Shown in pieces: positions 1-7,237 of a DNA stretch of 11,625 nt (position 1 is the stretch's first letter; every line of letters starts with the position of its first letter). The DNA is from Candidatus Dormiibacterota bacterium (GTDB lineage: Bacteria; Chloroflexota; Dormibacteria; Aeolococcales; Bog-877): NCBI GenBank assembly GCA_003135035.1, contig PLDE01000163.1, forward strand, positions 1 through 11,625, in the 5' to 3' direction. Below the pieces are notes generated by a model. The model saw only the letters and a program-made list of their open reading frames with translations, was not told the origin of the DNA and did not search any database. The translations under genes were made by a program, and so were the position numbers.

Positions 1-573
1 CTCAGTTACCGCGGAGCCGCCGGCGACCGCCGCCAGCAGTTGAAATGGCTTACCGCAGGTGCCATCGTCACGGTGGGCGTGTTTGTGGGCAGTTTCCTCG
101 CACCCGCCAACACCAGCAGCGGCACGGTTGTGAACGACTTCCTGCTTCCCTTCGGAATTGCAGCCCTGCCGATTGGAATGGGCGTGGGGATACTCAAATA
201 CCACCTTTACGAGATCGATCGCATAATCAGCCGCACGCTTTCCTACGCCATCGTCACTGGGCTGCTGGTCGGAGTCTACGTTGGCCTGGTCACCCTGGCC
301 AGCCGGGTCCTGCCATTCTCATCGCCTCTGGGGGTAGCGGCGTCGACCCTGGCTGCCGTGGCGCTGTTCAACCCACTCCGCCGAAGGGTGCAGCGGGTAG
401 TTGATCGCCGCTTCAACCGCGCCCGGTACGATGCTGAGACAACGGTGTCAGTGTTTGCCCAACGCCTCCGCGATGATATCGATCTGGAAGCGGTGAGCGC
501 CGAGTTTGTCGGCGCGGTGGAGGCGGCGGTCGAGCCGGTACACGTCGCACTCTGGTTGCGGGAGACCGCCTAG
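1..573 (+). CDS. C-terminal part of a multi-pass membrane sensor-like protein (5' truncated by window)
   Basis: The reading frame is open from base 1, and its first residues (LSYRGAAGDRRQQLKWL) already match the family motif R-x-Q-Q-L-K-W. The TTG at base 40 is therefore internal, not a start. About 190 residues are visible. They show hydrophobic helices at roughly residues 17-34, 45-66, 84-107 and 110-127, the motif YEIDRIISRTLSY, then a basic cytoplasmic stretch (NPLRRRVQRVVDRRFNRARYD). This module occurs in many Actinomycetota and Chloroflexota membrane proteins, often before histidine-kinase or GAF output domains. Here the protein stops right after the segment ending HVALWLRETA, so no kinase domain is attached. 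Its role is unknown; sensing or signalling is a guess from the family. The TAG stop at 571-573 overlaps the stop of the convergent permease gene. Confidence 0.8.
   Translation, partial: LSYRGAAGDRRQQLKWLTAGAIVTVGVFVGSFLAPANTSSGTVVNDFLLPFGIAALPIGMGVGILKYHLYEIDRIISRTLSYAIVTGLLVGVYVGLVTLASRVLPFSSPLGVAASTLAAVALFNPLRRRVQRVVDRRFNRARYDAETTVSVFAQRLRDDIDLEAVSAEFVGAVEAAVEPVHVALWLRETA
570..573. other. Shared CTAG: overlapping convergent stop codons
   Basis: The palindrome CTAG at 570-573 supplies TAG to the plus-strand gene (571-573) and TAG to the minus-strand permease gene (572-570). There is no intergenic space, so any transcription terminator for either gene must lie inside the other gene. The same arrangement recurs at 9813-9816. 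Confidence 0.9.
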
Positions 574-1427
574 GCGGGGCGCGAGAACTGCTGGATCGCG
601 ATCCCTAGCATCAGCGCGGCCGCGATGGCTACCAGGCCGAGCTCAAAAATGACGGGCAGGTGCCAGGCTCCCCAGCTAACTCCCGGATCGAAGGTGTGGC
701 GGATAGGCGGCGGAATCGACAGGTAGCTGAAGACCTCCTTGCGGAGAGGGTCAACCGCATAGGAGAGGGGGTCGAGCTTACTGAGAATCCCCAACCACAC
801 CGGCAATTTGGTCACCGGGAAGACGGCGCCGGAGAGAAAGAACATGGGCAGCACGAAGAGCTGAGTCACCACCTGGAAGGACTGCACATCCGAAATTCGC
901 GCCGCCAGCATGACGCCGAAGGCGGTCAGGGCAAAGGCAGTGAGCATCATCTCCAGGAGCAGCACCAGCAACATGACCGGGTTGTAGGGCACCCCGACCA
1001 GGCCGGCCAGAGCCAGCATGATCGCTCCTTGGATGGTCGCCACCGTGGCTCCCCCCAGGCATTTGCCCAACACCAGCGTCCAGCGGTGCACGGGAGCTAC
1101 CAGCATCTCGCGGAGGAAGCCAAACTCGCGATCCCAGACGATGGAAATCGCGGAAAAGATGGAAGTAAAGAGGACGGTCATGCCGAGCACCCCGGGGAAC
1201 ATGAAGGTCCGAAAATTGAAGTGGTCGGCGGTAGATATGACCGTCGACAGACCGGTGCCGAGGATGAACAGGAAGAGGACTGGCTGAGCCAGCGAGGTGA
1301 CGATCCGCATCCGATTGCGGCGGAAGCGAATCAGTTCGCGCTTCCACACTACCCAGAGCGCCCTTAGGTCATCGCCAGCGCGACCGCCGGCCACGCGAAC
1401 CACGGGCACGTCGACGGCAGCAGCCAT
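570..1427 (-). CDS. drrB: DrrB-like ABC-2 type exporter permease
   Basis: This 285-residue ABC-2 family permease is the membrane half of a daunorubicin-resistance-type exporter. A cytoplasmic N-terminus contains an amphipathic stretch (about 22-42, VVWKRELIRFRRNRM). About six hydrophobic helices follow, near residues 44-64, 74-97, 118-142, 150-175, 184-203 and 257-277. Hallmarks are the FMFPGVLGM segment (about 75-83) and the cytoplasmic WDREFGFLREMLVAPVHR loop (98-115), which contacts the ATPase, as in DrrB and NodJ. The ATG at 1427-1425 follows directly after the TAG of the ATPase gene (1430-1428), so the two are co-transcribed and probably translationally coupled. Length and content look intact. 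The substrate cannot be read from sequence; family members export hydrophobic compounds, antibiotics or lipids. Confidence 0.9.
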   Translation of the reverse strand: MAAAVDVPVVRVAGGRAGDDLRALWVVWKRELIRFRRNRMRIVTSLAQPVLFLFILGTGLSTVISTADHFNFRTFMFPGVLGMTVLFTSIFSAISIVWDREFGFLREMLVAPVHRWTLVLGKCLGGATVATIQGAIMLALAGLVGVPYNPVMLLVLLLEMMLTAFALTAFGVMLAARISDVQSFQVVTQLFVLPMFFLSGAVFPVTKLPVWLGILSKLDPLSYAVDPLRKEVFSYLSIPPPIRHTFDPGVSWGAWHLPVIFELGLVAIAAALMLGIAIQQFSRPA

Positions 1428-2474
1428 CTACCGCCTCCCCCGAGAACGCATCCAGGGATTGGCGCGCAGCCGGTCTCCCGACGACGCCTCAGCATCTCGA
1501 ATGGTGCGCCCGGTGTAGGTCATAAAGACATCGTCGAGGGTTGGTCGCGACACCCGGATGGAGCGGATCGGCACGCCCAACTCGGCAAAGAGACGGGGCA
1601 CGAACTGCTCGCCGCCAGGTACATGAAAGGTGACCGCACCCTCGCTCACCTGAGCGGTGATCTGAAAGTGCTGCGCCAGTTGTTCGATGGCCCGCTGATC
1701 GTCATCGGTATGCAGTTCGACTCGGTCCTCACCAATGCTGCCCTTGAGCGCTTCGGGGGTGTCGATGGCGACCAAGACGCCGTTGTCCATGATGGCCAGG
1801 CGGTCGCAGTACTCAGCCTCGTCCATGTAGTGGGTCGTCAAGAAGATGGTGATCCTTTCTCGGCGGCGAAGTTCTTGAATGTAACTCCAGATGTGCGAGC
1901 GGGTTTGCGGATCTAGTCCTACCGTAGGCTCGTCGAGGAAAAGTACTGCCGGAGAGTGGAGCAGCCCCCGAGCAATCTCGAGACGCCGTTTCATGCCGCC
2001 GGAATAGGTCTGGACCAGACCGTCCCGCCGCTCCCAGAGGTCGACCATCTCCAGCACCTGGCGCATCCGCGTCGGTACCACGTCTCGGGCTACGCCGTAG
2101 AGCTCAGCGTGGAAGCGCAGATTCTCAGAGGCGGTCAGGTAGTCGTCCAGGGTGGTGTCCTGGAACACCAGCCCGATCCGCTGTCGCACCCGCGCCTGGT
2201 CCGCGACGACGTCGAACCCAGCAACCCGGGCGCTCCCCGCGCTCGGGTTGACCAGGGTGCAGAGCATGGAGATGGTGGTTGACTTGCCCGCCCCGTTGGG
2301 GCCCAGAAAGCCGAAGATCTCGCCGGTCGCGACCTCGAAGCTGACTCCCCGTACAGCCTCGATCTCCTTGTAGTTCTTCTTGAGATCCTGGGCGACCACT
2401 GCGAGGTCGGTGGCCGCGGTAACTCTGGCCGCGGCAGGAGTCTCCAGCTGAGTCACCGGGAAAGCTTGCCACAC
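1428..2474 (-). CDS. drrA: DrrA-like ABC exporter ATP-binding protein
   Basis: This 348-residue ATPase of the DrrA/CcmA-like subfamily powers the adjacent ABC-2 permease. All motifs are present: Walker [10 protein letters not shown] (58-66), Q-loop Q105, signature YSGGM (157-161), Walker B VLFLDEP (177-183) and switch His H215 in TTHYMDEAE. The C-terminal part after about residue 240 includes the [13 protein letters not shown] segment (311-323) that typifies DrrA proteins and is implicated in assembly with DrrB. The start chosen is GTG 2474-2472, which gives an N-terminal extension of about 25 residues before the conserved domain. No strong ribosome-binding site is seen, and an internal GTG at 2456-2454 is an alternative. 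The gene runs into the permease with no gap. It lies 145 bp downstream of the protease gene and could share its transcript. Confidence 0.92.
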   Translation of the reverse strand: MWQAFPVTQLETPAAARVTAATDLAVVAQDLKKNYKEIEAVRGVSFEVATGEIFGFLGPNGAGKSTTISMLCTLVNPSAGSARVAGFDVVADQARVRQRIGLVFQDTTLDDYLTASENLRFHAELYGVARDVVPTRMRQVLEMVDLWERRDGLVQTYSGGMKRRLEIARGLLHSPAVLFLDEPTVGLDPQTRSHIWSYIQELRRRERITIFLTTHYMDEAEYCDRLAIMDNGVLVAIDTPEALKGSIGEDRVELHTDDDQRAIEQLAQHFQITAQVSEGAVTFHVPGGEQFVPRLFAELGVPIRSIRVSRPTLDDVFMTYTGRTIRDAEASSGDRLRANPWMRSRGRR

Positions 2475-2619
2475 TGTCCAGCTCGACCCGCAGAGTCGCC
2501 TTGGCCTTCGACCGGCTCTCGCCTCATGAATCCTGCCTCGCCGCCGATCCAGAGAGAGCGGAGCGCCACCTCTCGCGGCGCGTCTTCTCTCCCAACCAGC
2601 TGCTCTTCCTAAGCGCGGG
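2475..2619. other. Intergenic gap between protease and exporter genes
   Basis: This 145-base stretch lies between the protease stop and the exporter ATPase start, both read leftward. I see no convincing hairpin followed by a T-run, no recognisable promoter and no small gene. Short purine/pyrimidine-rich tracts (around 2550-2592) could pair weakly. It is long enough to hold a promoter for the exporter genes, but nothing in it proves that. Confidence 0.4.
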
Positions 2620-4236
2620 TCAGCCCCCTAGTCCGGCCAGCAGCTTGCCTCCGTGCGGACTGCCCCAGCCGGTGCAGGGGTCCCACCCCGGACCCGCCTT
2701 GTAGGCACCGTTGTTTCCCTTGGTTATGTCCCGGGTAACACCCTCCGCGTCCAGGGTCTGGTAGAGGAGCGGGTTGAGAAAACCCGGGTTGTGACCGAGC
2801 CCCTGAGCGCAGCGTACGAGCAGAGCCGCCCAGAGAGGCGCCACCGTGCTGGTGCCCCCGAAGACCGCCTGCTGGCCATCCACCAACACCTGATAGCCGG
2901 TCTCTGGATCGGCATCACCGGCGACATCGGGAACCCCACGTCCCTTCTTGTGACCGGTATCGACCGAGGCGGGGACGTCGGCGCCGTCCTGCCAGGCCGG
3001 CAAGGCGAACACGGCGCTCACCCCACCCCCAGTCGCTCCTCCCTGGGAGCCATCGTTCCAGGTCACCTCGGCTTCGACGGCGCCACTTTGAGACGTGACC
3101 CGCGTCCCACCACAGGCGAGCACGTGCGGTGAGGAGGCGGGAAAGTCCACATGGGCCTGGCCGTCAGTGAGCCCATCGCTGGAGCCGCTGTCGCCGGCGG
3201 CGACGCACACGCTCACCCCGAGCAGGGCGGCGTCCTGGAGGGCCTGATCGAAGGCGGTCATGGTCGCCTGTGGCCAGGTGGACTCAGGACCTCCCCAGCT
3301 GATGGAGATGACCGAGGGACGATTGGTCTCGTCGTGGAGTGCGGCATTGATGGCGGCGAGGAATCCCTGGTCGGTGTTGGGGGCAAAGTAGACGGCTAGG
3401 CGAACCCCGGGCGCCATCGAACCGGCAAGTTCGATGTCCAGCATCACCTCACCATCAGGACCGTCGGGGTCGCCAGTGGGCGCATTGCCGCCTCCGGCCA
3501 CCGGAATGGCGACCAGATCAGGGGCGGGCAGGCCCAAACCGGAGAAGTAGGTGGTGACATCGGAGCCCTGGAAGCCTCCGCCCAGCTCGATCAAGCCGAT
3601 GCACTGACCGGCCCCACTGGTTCCGGCGGGGAAACCGTAGAGCTCGGCGACCTGGGTGGGGAGGTAGCTCAGAGGTGCCGCCACCGCCAGCGACTCGACC
3701 GGTTGCGGCAGCGGGAAGGGACGGAAGTGGGGCGTGGCCGGGGGTCTGGTGTCCAAGCCGAGAACGGCGGTCACAACGAAGGCGAACTCCTCGGGGACGA
3801 CAACCGACCCCCGCGCCAGCCGGTACTCCCCACCCTCGCCCGAGACTCTTCGGAACTCGATCCCGAAGAGGTCACCGAGGCGATCTAGGCGTCCTCTGAT
3901 CTCGACTGTACGGCGCTCTGGAGCCACCGCGACCAGTTCCAGGCCTGTCGCCGTGATCCACTCGCGGAGGTAGCCGACGTCGGCTTGATGAGCACCGCGC
4001 ACATCTCCCAGCTGCTCCCGAGACAGATGCGCCCGGAGCCGGGGGCTGAGACCGCCGATGTCATCCGGAACCGGGGTGGTCGTGTCGAGACGGGGACGAA
4101 GCACGAGTGAAAGCACCGCCTCTTCCTCCGGGTTCGACGGTCCCGCGTCGGTCCAGCCAGACCCGGCCGCTGCTGGCGCGGCGTTGGTCGCCGTCTCCGG
4201 GCCGAATCGCTCGGCGCCAAAATCGACTCCTGCCAT
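2620..4236 (-). CDS. Kumamolisin-like sedolisin (S53 serine-carboxyl peptidase), full proenzyme
   Basis: This 538-residue protein matches the kumamolisin precursor in length and along its whole extent. Residues about 40-180 form the pro-domain: LSLVLRPR, LSREQ, the RRTVEIRGRLDRLGDLFG core and VLGLDTRPPATPHFRP. The mature protease starts near AAPLSYLPTQVAELYGFP (186-203). Catalytic residues of the family are intact: E263 and D267 in DGEVMLDIE, the oxyanion D349 in AAGDSGSSDG, and nucleophile S463 in FGGTSTVAPLWAAL. The calcium site D503/I504, G515, G517 and D519 is also conserved. Sedolisins are usually secreted, acid-active endopeptidases that self-cleave the pro-domain. No classical signal peptide is visible, as in kumamolisin, so the export route is unclear. 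The ATG at 4236-4234 has a GGAG close upstream. The gene lies between an M55 peptidase (101 bp upstream) and the DrrAB genes. Confidence 0.95.
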   Translation of the reverse strand: MAGVDFGAERFGPETATNAAPAAAGSGWTDAGPSNPEEEAVLSLVLRPRLDTTTPVPDDIGGLSPRLRAHLSREQLGDVRGAHQADVGYLREWITATGLELVAVAPERRTVEIRGRLDRLGDLFGIEFRRVSGEGGEYRLARGSVVVPEEFAFVVTAVLGLDTRPPATPHFRPFPLPQPVESLAVAAPLSYLPTQVAELYGFPAGTSGAGQCIGLIELGGGFQGSDVTTYFSGLGLPAPDLVAIPVAGGGNAPTGDPDGPDGEVMLDIELAGSMAPGVRLAVYFAPNTDQGFLAAINAALHDETNRPSVISISWGGPESTWPQATMTAFDQALQDAALLGVSVCVAAGDSGSSDGLTDGQAHVDFPASSPHVLACGGTRVTSQSGAVEAEVTWNDGSQGGATGGGVSAVFALPAWQDGADVPASVDTGHKKGRGVPDVAGDADPETGYQVLVDGQQAVFGGTSTVAPLWAALLVRCAQGLGHNPGFLNPLLYQTLDAEGVTRDITKGNNGAYKAGPGWDPCTGWGSPHGGKLLAGLGG

Positions 4237-4337
4237 GGCTCCAGTATCGCTAGGTGCGGGAGTTCTGTCCTGGGCTCGTACGACCCCAGCGGCCGGGGCT
4301 GCCTCGACTCTGAGCGGGACGACCCGGACCCTGCCGA

Positions 4338-5165
4338 CTAGCGCTCCTGGGCCAGCCCCCTGGTGATCTGGACCAGTCCCACGAAGCTGCGATATACGGC
4401 AAGGCCATCCTCGCCCTCGAGCACCACTTCCAGATCCGAGAGCGCCTGGACCCCGCGCACTTGGAGCGCCACCTGGGCCAGATCAGCGTTGCGCAGACGG
4501 ACCTCCAGCCGAATCGGCGCTGGCAGTTTTGGTGGGGAGATGTCGGACAGACGTTGGAGGGCGCTGATCGTCCCATCGTGTATCCGGCGGCGAGCCATCG
4601 TGGGATGGAGGTTGCGCGCGGCGAGCCGGGTGACCGAGTGCTTGACCACCACCAGCTCGGCTCCCGGCATGACGAACTCGGCCTGGGCGGCGGTGTGCTG
4701 GTCTCCGCTGATGAGCGCGACCGGAACTTGAAAGTGGCTGGCGACCAGGGCATTGATTCCGCTTTCCCCGACCAGGTGCCCGTTCAGTGAGACGCCCATG
4801 ATGGCGGCTGGATTGTAGGTATGGGAGAGCACGGACGCGGGTCCATCCACGGCCCCGTGGTAGCCGATGAAGAGGCAGGCATCGAAGCTGCCGTCGAGCC
4901 CCTCCATCATGTAGAGAGGCTTGTGCTGGCCGGAGCAGTACTCGGCCTCACCGTGAAGTTGGTCGGGCGGCAGATTGCGCATCGCGCCGTGGGCGTCATT
5001 GACGAGAAAGCTCAGGGCGCCGCCCTCTAGTGCGCCGTCGATTGCCGCATTCACTTCCTCGAGAAGAAGGCGCTGCCCCAACCCGGGCTCTTGGGCGGCG
5101 GCCACCTGGCTCCAGTCGACTATCCCGGCGACGCCCTCCATGTCACAGGAGATGAAGACGCGGAT
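4338..5165 (-). CDS. dppA: M55-family D-aminopeptidase (DppA-like), probable ATC start
   Basis: This is a zinc D-aminopeptidase of the DppA family, which removes N-terminal D-residues from short peptides. The reading frame aligns with the family from MRVFISCDMEGVAGIVDW if translation begins at ATC 5165-5163, giving 275 residues. In that numbering the metal ligands known from Bacillus DppA (Asp8, Glu10, His60, His104, Glu133) correspond to D8, E10, H59 (NDAHG), H103 (GYHG) and E134 (GHLVGESG). The first ATG (5141-5139) would delete D8 and the first beta strand. No ATG, GTG or TTG lies in frame between it and the upstream gene. GGAGGG at 5177-5172 is 6 nt before the ATC. The gene follows the reductase by 74 bp, and its TAG ends 101 bp before the protease start. 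The family call is firm; the exact start is inferred. Confidence 0.88.
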   Translation of the reverse strand: MRVFISCDMEGVAGIVDWSQVAAAQEPGLGQRLLLEEVNAAIDGALEGGALSFLVNDAHGAMRNLPPDQLHGEAEYCSGQHKPLYMMEGLDGSFDACLFIGYHGAVDGPASVLSHTYNPAAIMGVSLNGHLVGESGINALVASHFQVPVALISGDQHTAAQAEFVMPGAELVVVKHSVTRLAARNLHPTMARRRIHDGTISALQRLSDISPPKLPAPIRLEVRLRNADLAQVALQVRGVQALSDLEVVLEGEDGLAVYRSFVGLVQITRGLAQER

Positions 5166-5171
5166 TCCACT

Positions 5172-5177
5172 CCCTCC
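5172..5177 (-). promoter_or_regulatory. Ribosome-binding site that points to an ATC start codon
   Basis: On the minus strand GGAGGG is followed by a 6-nt spacer (AGTGGA) and then ATC at 5165-5163. The spacing is right for initiation at ATC and much too long for the downstream ATG at 5141 (about 30 nt). It supports an unusual start codon, or a recent ATG-to-ATC change, in the M55 peptidase gene. Confidence 0.6.
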
Positions 5178-5239
5178 GGCTAACCCGACTGGACCATCGA
5201 GTCTAGGTGTACTGGGGGGTGTCGCTGCGGGCGCGGGCG

Positions 5240-6199
5240 CTATCGCTCTCCAGCGGTAATCCGGTCCAGCTCCTGCCAGTCCGCCTCGCTGGGAATCCAG
5301 GCCGCTGCCGCGACGTTGTCCACCACTTGCTGAGGTCGGGTGGCCCCGGCTATCACCGAGCCCACCTGGGGTCGGCTGAGGAGCGCCCCAAAGGCAAGCT
5401 GGAGCAACTGGAGGCCCCGGCTCTGAGCGAATTGCTGGAGCGCCTCCAGCTTGTCGAACTTGGTCGGGTCGTCGAGCATGGCGGAGTTCTGGCTGGCTCG
5501 GGTTCCCGGGGGAGCTGGCTCACCGCGCTTGTACTTCCCGGTGAGCAGACCACGGGCCAAGGGGAAATAGGGCAGTAGTCGCATCCCCAGGTGCTCCAGA
5601 GCGGGCAGAAGGTCGCGCTCGGCATCTCGCTCGAGCAGGCTGTATTCGTCCTGGGCGGAGACGAAGGCGGTCAGGCCAAGCGAGCGCGCGGTCCAGTTCG
5701 CCTCGACAACCCGCCAGGCGGGGAAGTTGGAGCAACCGATCCAGCGCACCTTGCCTGCCTCCACCAGTTCGTGCAGGGCGCCCAGAGACTCGGCGATCGG
5801 GGTGTCGGGATCGGCCTGATGCATCTGATAGATGTCGATCACTTCGACGCCGAGGCGACCGAGGCTGGCCTCTGCCGAGGCACGGATGTAGGCCGGCGTT
5901 CCCCGATGCTGATCGGGATCCTCCCCGGCCCGCCGCATGCCGAACTTGGTCGCGATCAGAGCCTCGTCGCGGCGCTCCCGGAGGGCCCGTCCCAAGAGTC
6001 GCTCACTCTCGCCTTTGCCGTAGATATCGGCGGTGTCGAAGACATTCACCCCGAGGTCAAGGGCGGTGTTGACCACCTCCGCCACCGCCTCGTCGGGCAT
6101 CCGGGAGCCAAAGCTGTTAGTCCCTAGGCCGACCGGGGAGACGGCCGGCCCACCCAGGCCGAGCAGACGCCGCTCCGGTTGTCTCGGGTTCTCCAGCAA
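5240..6199 (-). CDS. Aldo/keto reductase
   Basis: This 319-residue NADPH-dependent oxidoreductase of the aldo/keto reductase superfamily has a TIM-barrel fold. From the chosen start, the catalytic tetrad is D55 and Y60 (FDTADIYGKGES), K85 (ATKFGMR) and H127 (IYQMHQADP). Cofactor-binding landmarks GCSNFPAW and SVIAGATRPQQVVDN are present. The frame stays open to an ATG at 6406, but the extra 69 residues are low-complexity and antisense to the small membrane protein gene. Family homology begins at RRLLGLGGPAVSPVGLGTNSFG. TTG at 6199-6197, preceded by GGGGAG with a 5-nt spacer, gives a normal family length and is preferred. It is the first gene of the leftward run and stands divergent to the gene starting at 6284. 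The substrate is unknown; the protein resembles the YajO/YghZ-like group. Confidence 0.92.
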   Translation of the reverse strand: MLENPRQPERRLLGLGGPAVSPVGLGTNSFGSRMPDEAVAEVVNTALDLGVNVFDTADIYGKGESERLLGRALRERRDEALIATKFGMRRAGEDPDQHRGTPAYIRASAEASLGRLGVEVIDIYQMHQADPDTPIAESLGALHELVEAGKVRWIGCSNFPAWRVVEANWTARSLGLTAFVSAQDEYSLLERDAERDLLPALEHLGMRLLPYFPLARGLLTGKYKRGEPAPPGTRASQNSAMLDDPTKFDKLEALQQFAQSRGLQLLQLAFGALLSRPQVGSVIAGATRPQQVVDNVAAAAWIPSEADWQELDRITAGER

Positions 6200-6283
6200 A
6201 TTTGCTCCCCAGTGAGATCGACCAGCCTCGCCGACCCATGGTGTCAGATGAGCCCAGCTCGCGGCCACTGGTGAGGGGTGTTC
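6200..6283. promoter_or_regulatory. Divergent intergenic region
   Basis: About 84 bases separate the reductase start (minus) from the small membrane protein start (plus), so promoters for both directions should lie here or just inside the genes. It carries the minus-strand GGGGAG (6210-6205) for the TTG start and the plus-strand GAGGGG (6273-6278) for the GTG start. I cannot identify convincing -35/-10 boxes. Confidence 0.4.
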
Positions 6284-6559
6284 GTGCGCTGGCTGGAGCA
6301 ACGGGGGAGAATCGCTACCACAGTGACGGGCGTGGTCTTGACCGCCTACGGAGCCGCCGCGGTGACCTTCATGGTGGTGATGTACGCGCTCGAGCGCAGG
6401 CACCATGCCTTCGTCCTGGCCTTTGCCGGTGGCTGTCTTCTCTCCAGCGCCTACGGCTTCCTGGCTGGCGCATGGCTCTTTGGTGTGGTGGAAGTGGTTT
6501 GGGCCGCGATCGCGCTCCGCCGCTACCTGGTCGTCCGCGCCGAGCCAAGTAGCATATGA
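6284..6559 (+). CDS. Small three-helix membrane protein of unknown function
   Basis: The product has 91 residues and is mostly hydrophobic, with helices at about 11-35, 41-60 and 61-79. These are separated by the basic loop ALERRHH (35-41), and a short basic tail (RRYLVVRAEPSSI) follows. The end of the last helix reads FGVVEVVWAAIALRRYL, an E-x-x-W-A-x-x-A-L pattern reminiscent of small CBU_0592-type membrane proteins; I hold this resemblance loosely. GTG 6284 is preferred because GAGGGG lies 5 nt upstream; GTG 6278 is an in-frame alternative, and an in-frame TGA at 6272-6274 excludes anything longer. The opposite strand is also open here, but only this strand looks like a protein. A 63-bp gap follows before the VOC gene. 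Confidence 0.65.
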   Translation: MRWLEQRGRIATTVTGVVLTAYGAAAVTFMVVMYALERRHHAFVLAFAGGCLLSSAYGFLAGAWLFGVVEVVWAAIALRRYLVVRAEPSSI

Positions 6560-6622
6560 AGGGTAGCCGCGGCGGTTACGGATTCCTCAACCAACCCGTG
6601 GTACCTGTAGAGAGCAGCCAAG

Positions 6623-7069
6623 ATGGAAATCAAAGAGCTGGGCCACCTGGTCCTTTATGTCCACGACGTCAAGCGTTCGGCGCACTTCTACGGCGAGGTC
6701 CTCGGCTGGAAGAGGATCTCGCCTGAGGGCCTGCCCATCGCCGCCTTCTCCAGTGGCCGCACCCACCACGAGTTGTTGCTGATCGAGGTGGGTGCGGAGG
6801 CGCAGGACCTGCCTCAGGGACGTCACGTTGGTCTCTACCACTTCGGTCTCAAGGTGGCCGATTCCGATGAGGAGCTGAAAGCGGTCCTCGACCACATTCA
6901 GGAGCAGGGCGTGACTCTGGTCGGGACCGCTGACCACACCGTCACCCACAGCCTCTACATCAAAGACCCCGATGGAAACGAGATCGAGCTCTACTCCGAC
7001 GTGGCGGATGCGGACTGGCGCAGTGACCCCCACCTCCTTCTCTCCCCGATCCGGCCGCTAGCGATTTAG
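6623..7069 (+). CDS. Single-domain VOC / glyoxalase-extradiol dioxygenase family protein
   Basis: The product has 148 residues with the two beta-alpha-beta-beta-beta modules of the vicinal oxygen chelate fold. The positions that bind metal in type I extradiol dioxygenases are filled: H8 (LGHLVLYV), H73 (GLYHFGLKV) and E122 (GNEIELYSD). HSLYIKDPDGNEIELY (109-124) closely follows the CatE-type catechol 2,3-dioxygenase signature, including a His and a Tyr near the active site. Classical enzymes of that type have two such domains in about 280-310 residues, so this one may act as a dimer or on another substrate. A metal-dependent dioxygenase, glyoxalase or resistance role are all possible. The start at ATG 6623 gives the expected N-terminus; its ribosome-binding site is weak. 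Confidence 0.85.
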   Translation: MEIKELGHLVLYVHDVKRSAHFYGEVLGWKRISPEGLPIAAFSSGRTHHELLLIEVGAEAQDLPQGRHVGLYHFGLKVADSDEELKAVLDHIQEQGVTLVGTADHTVTHSLYIKDPDGNEIELYSDVADADWRSDPHLLLSPIRPLAI

Positions 7070-7123
7070 AGTTCGCGGCTAGCGAGCTAGGGTGAGCGTC
7101 CAGATATGCTTGAAACCGCGGTT
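7057..7123. repeat. Direct repeat GCTAGCGA x2 and palindrome AACCGCGGTT upstream of the importer
   Basis: GCTAGCGA occurs at 7057-7064 (over the end of the VOC gene) and again at 7078-7085, a period of 21 bp or about two helical turns. A perfect 10-bp palindrome AACCGCGGTT lies at 7114-7123. All sit in the leader of the importer genes. They could be protein-binding sites, but short repeats arise by chance in GC-rich DNA, so this is only a suggestion. Confidence 0.3.
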
Positions 7124-7237
7124 GCGGAGGGTTCGTGGCGGAGTCCCTAGGCGATCCTGGGGAAGGGAGAGCAGGGGGCAACCCGGGTGTCCCAACCAGA
7201 TAAGGCGGAGCCCAATCGGGCGGGAGGGTTGGTTTTC

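Noticed and set aside
660..1367. Long plus-strand open frame of 235 codons
   Set aside because: It is antisense to the DrrB-like permease. The translation is rich in His, Gln, Arg and Asp with no domain, typical of the opposite strand of a GC-rich membrane protein gene.
7124..7237. Possible riboswitch in the G-rich importer leader
   Set aside because: I compared it from memory with cobalamin, SAM, c-di-AMP and glutamine riboswitch cores and found no matching conserved core. G-rich blocks alone are not evidence.
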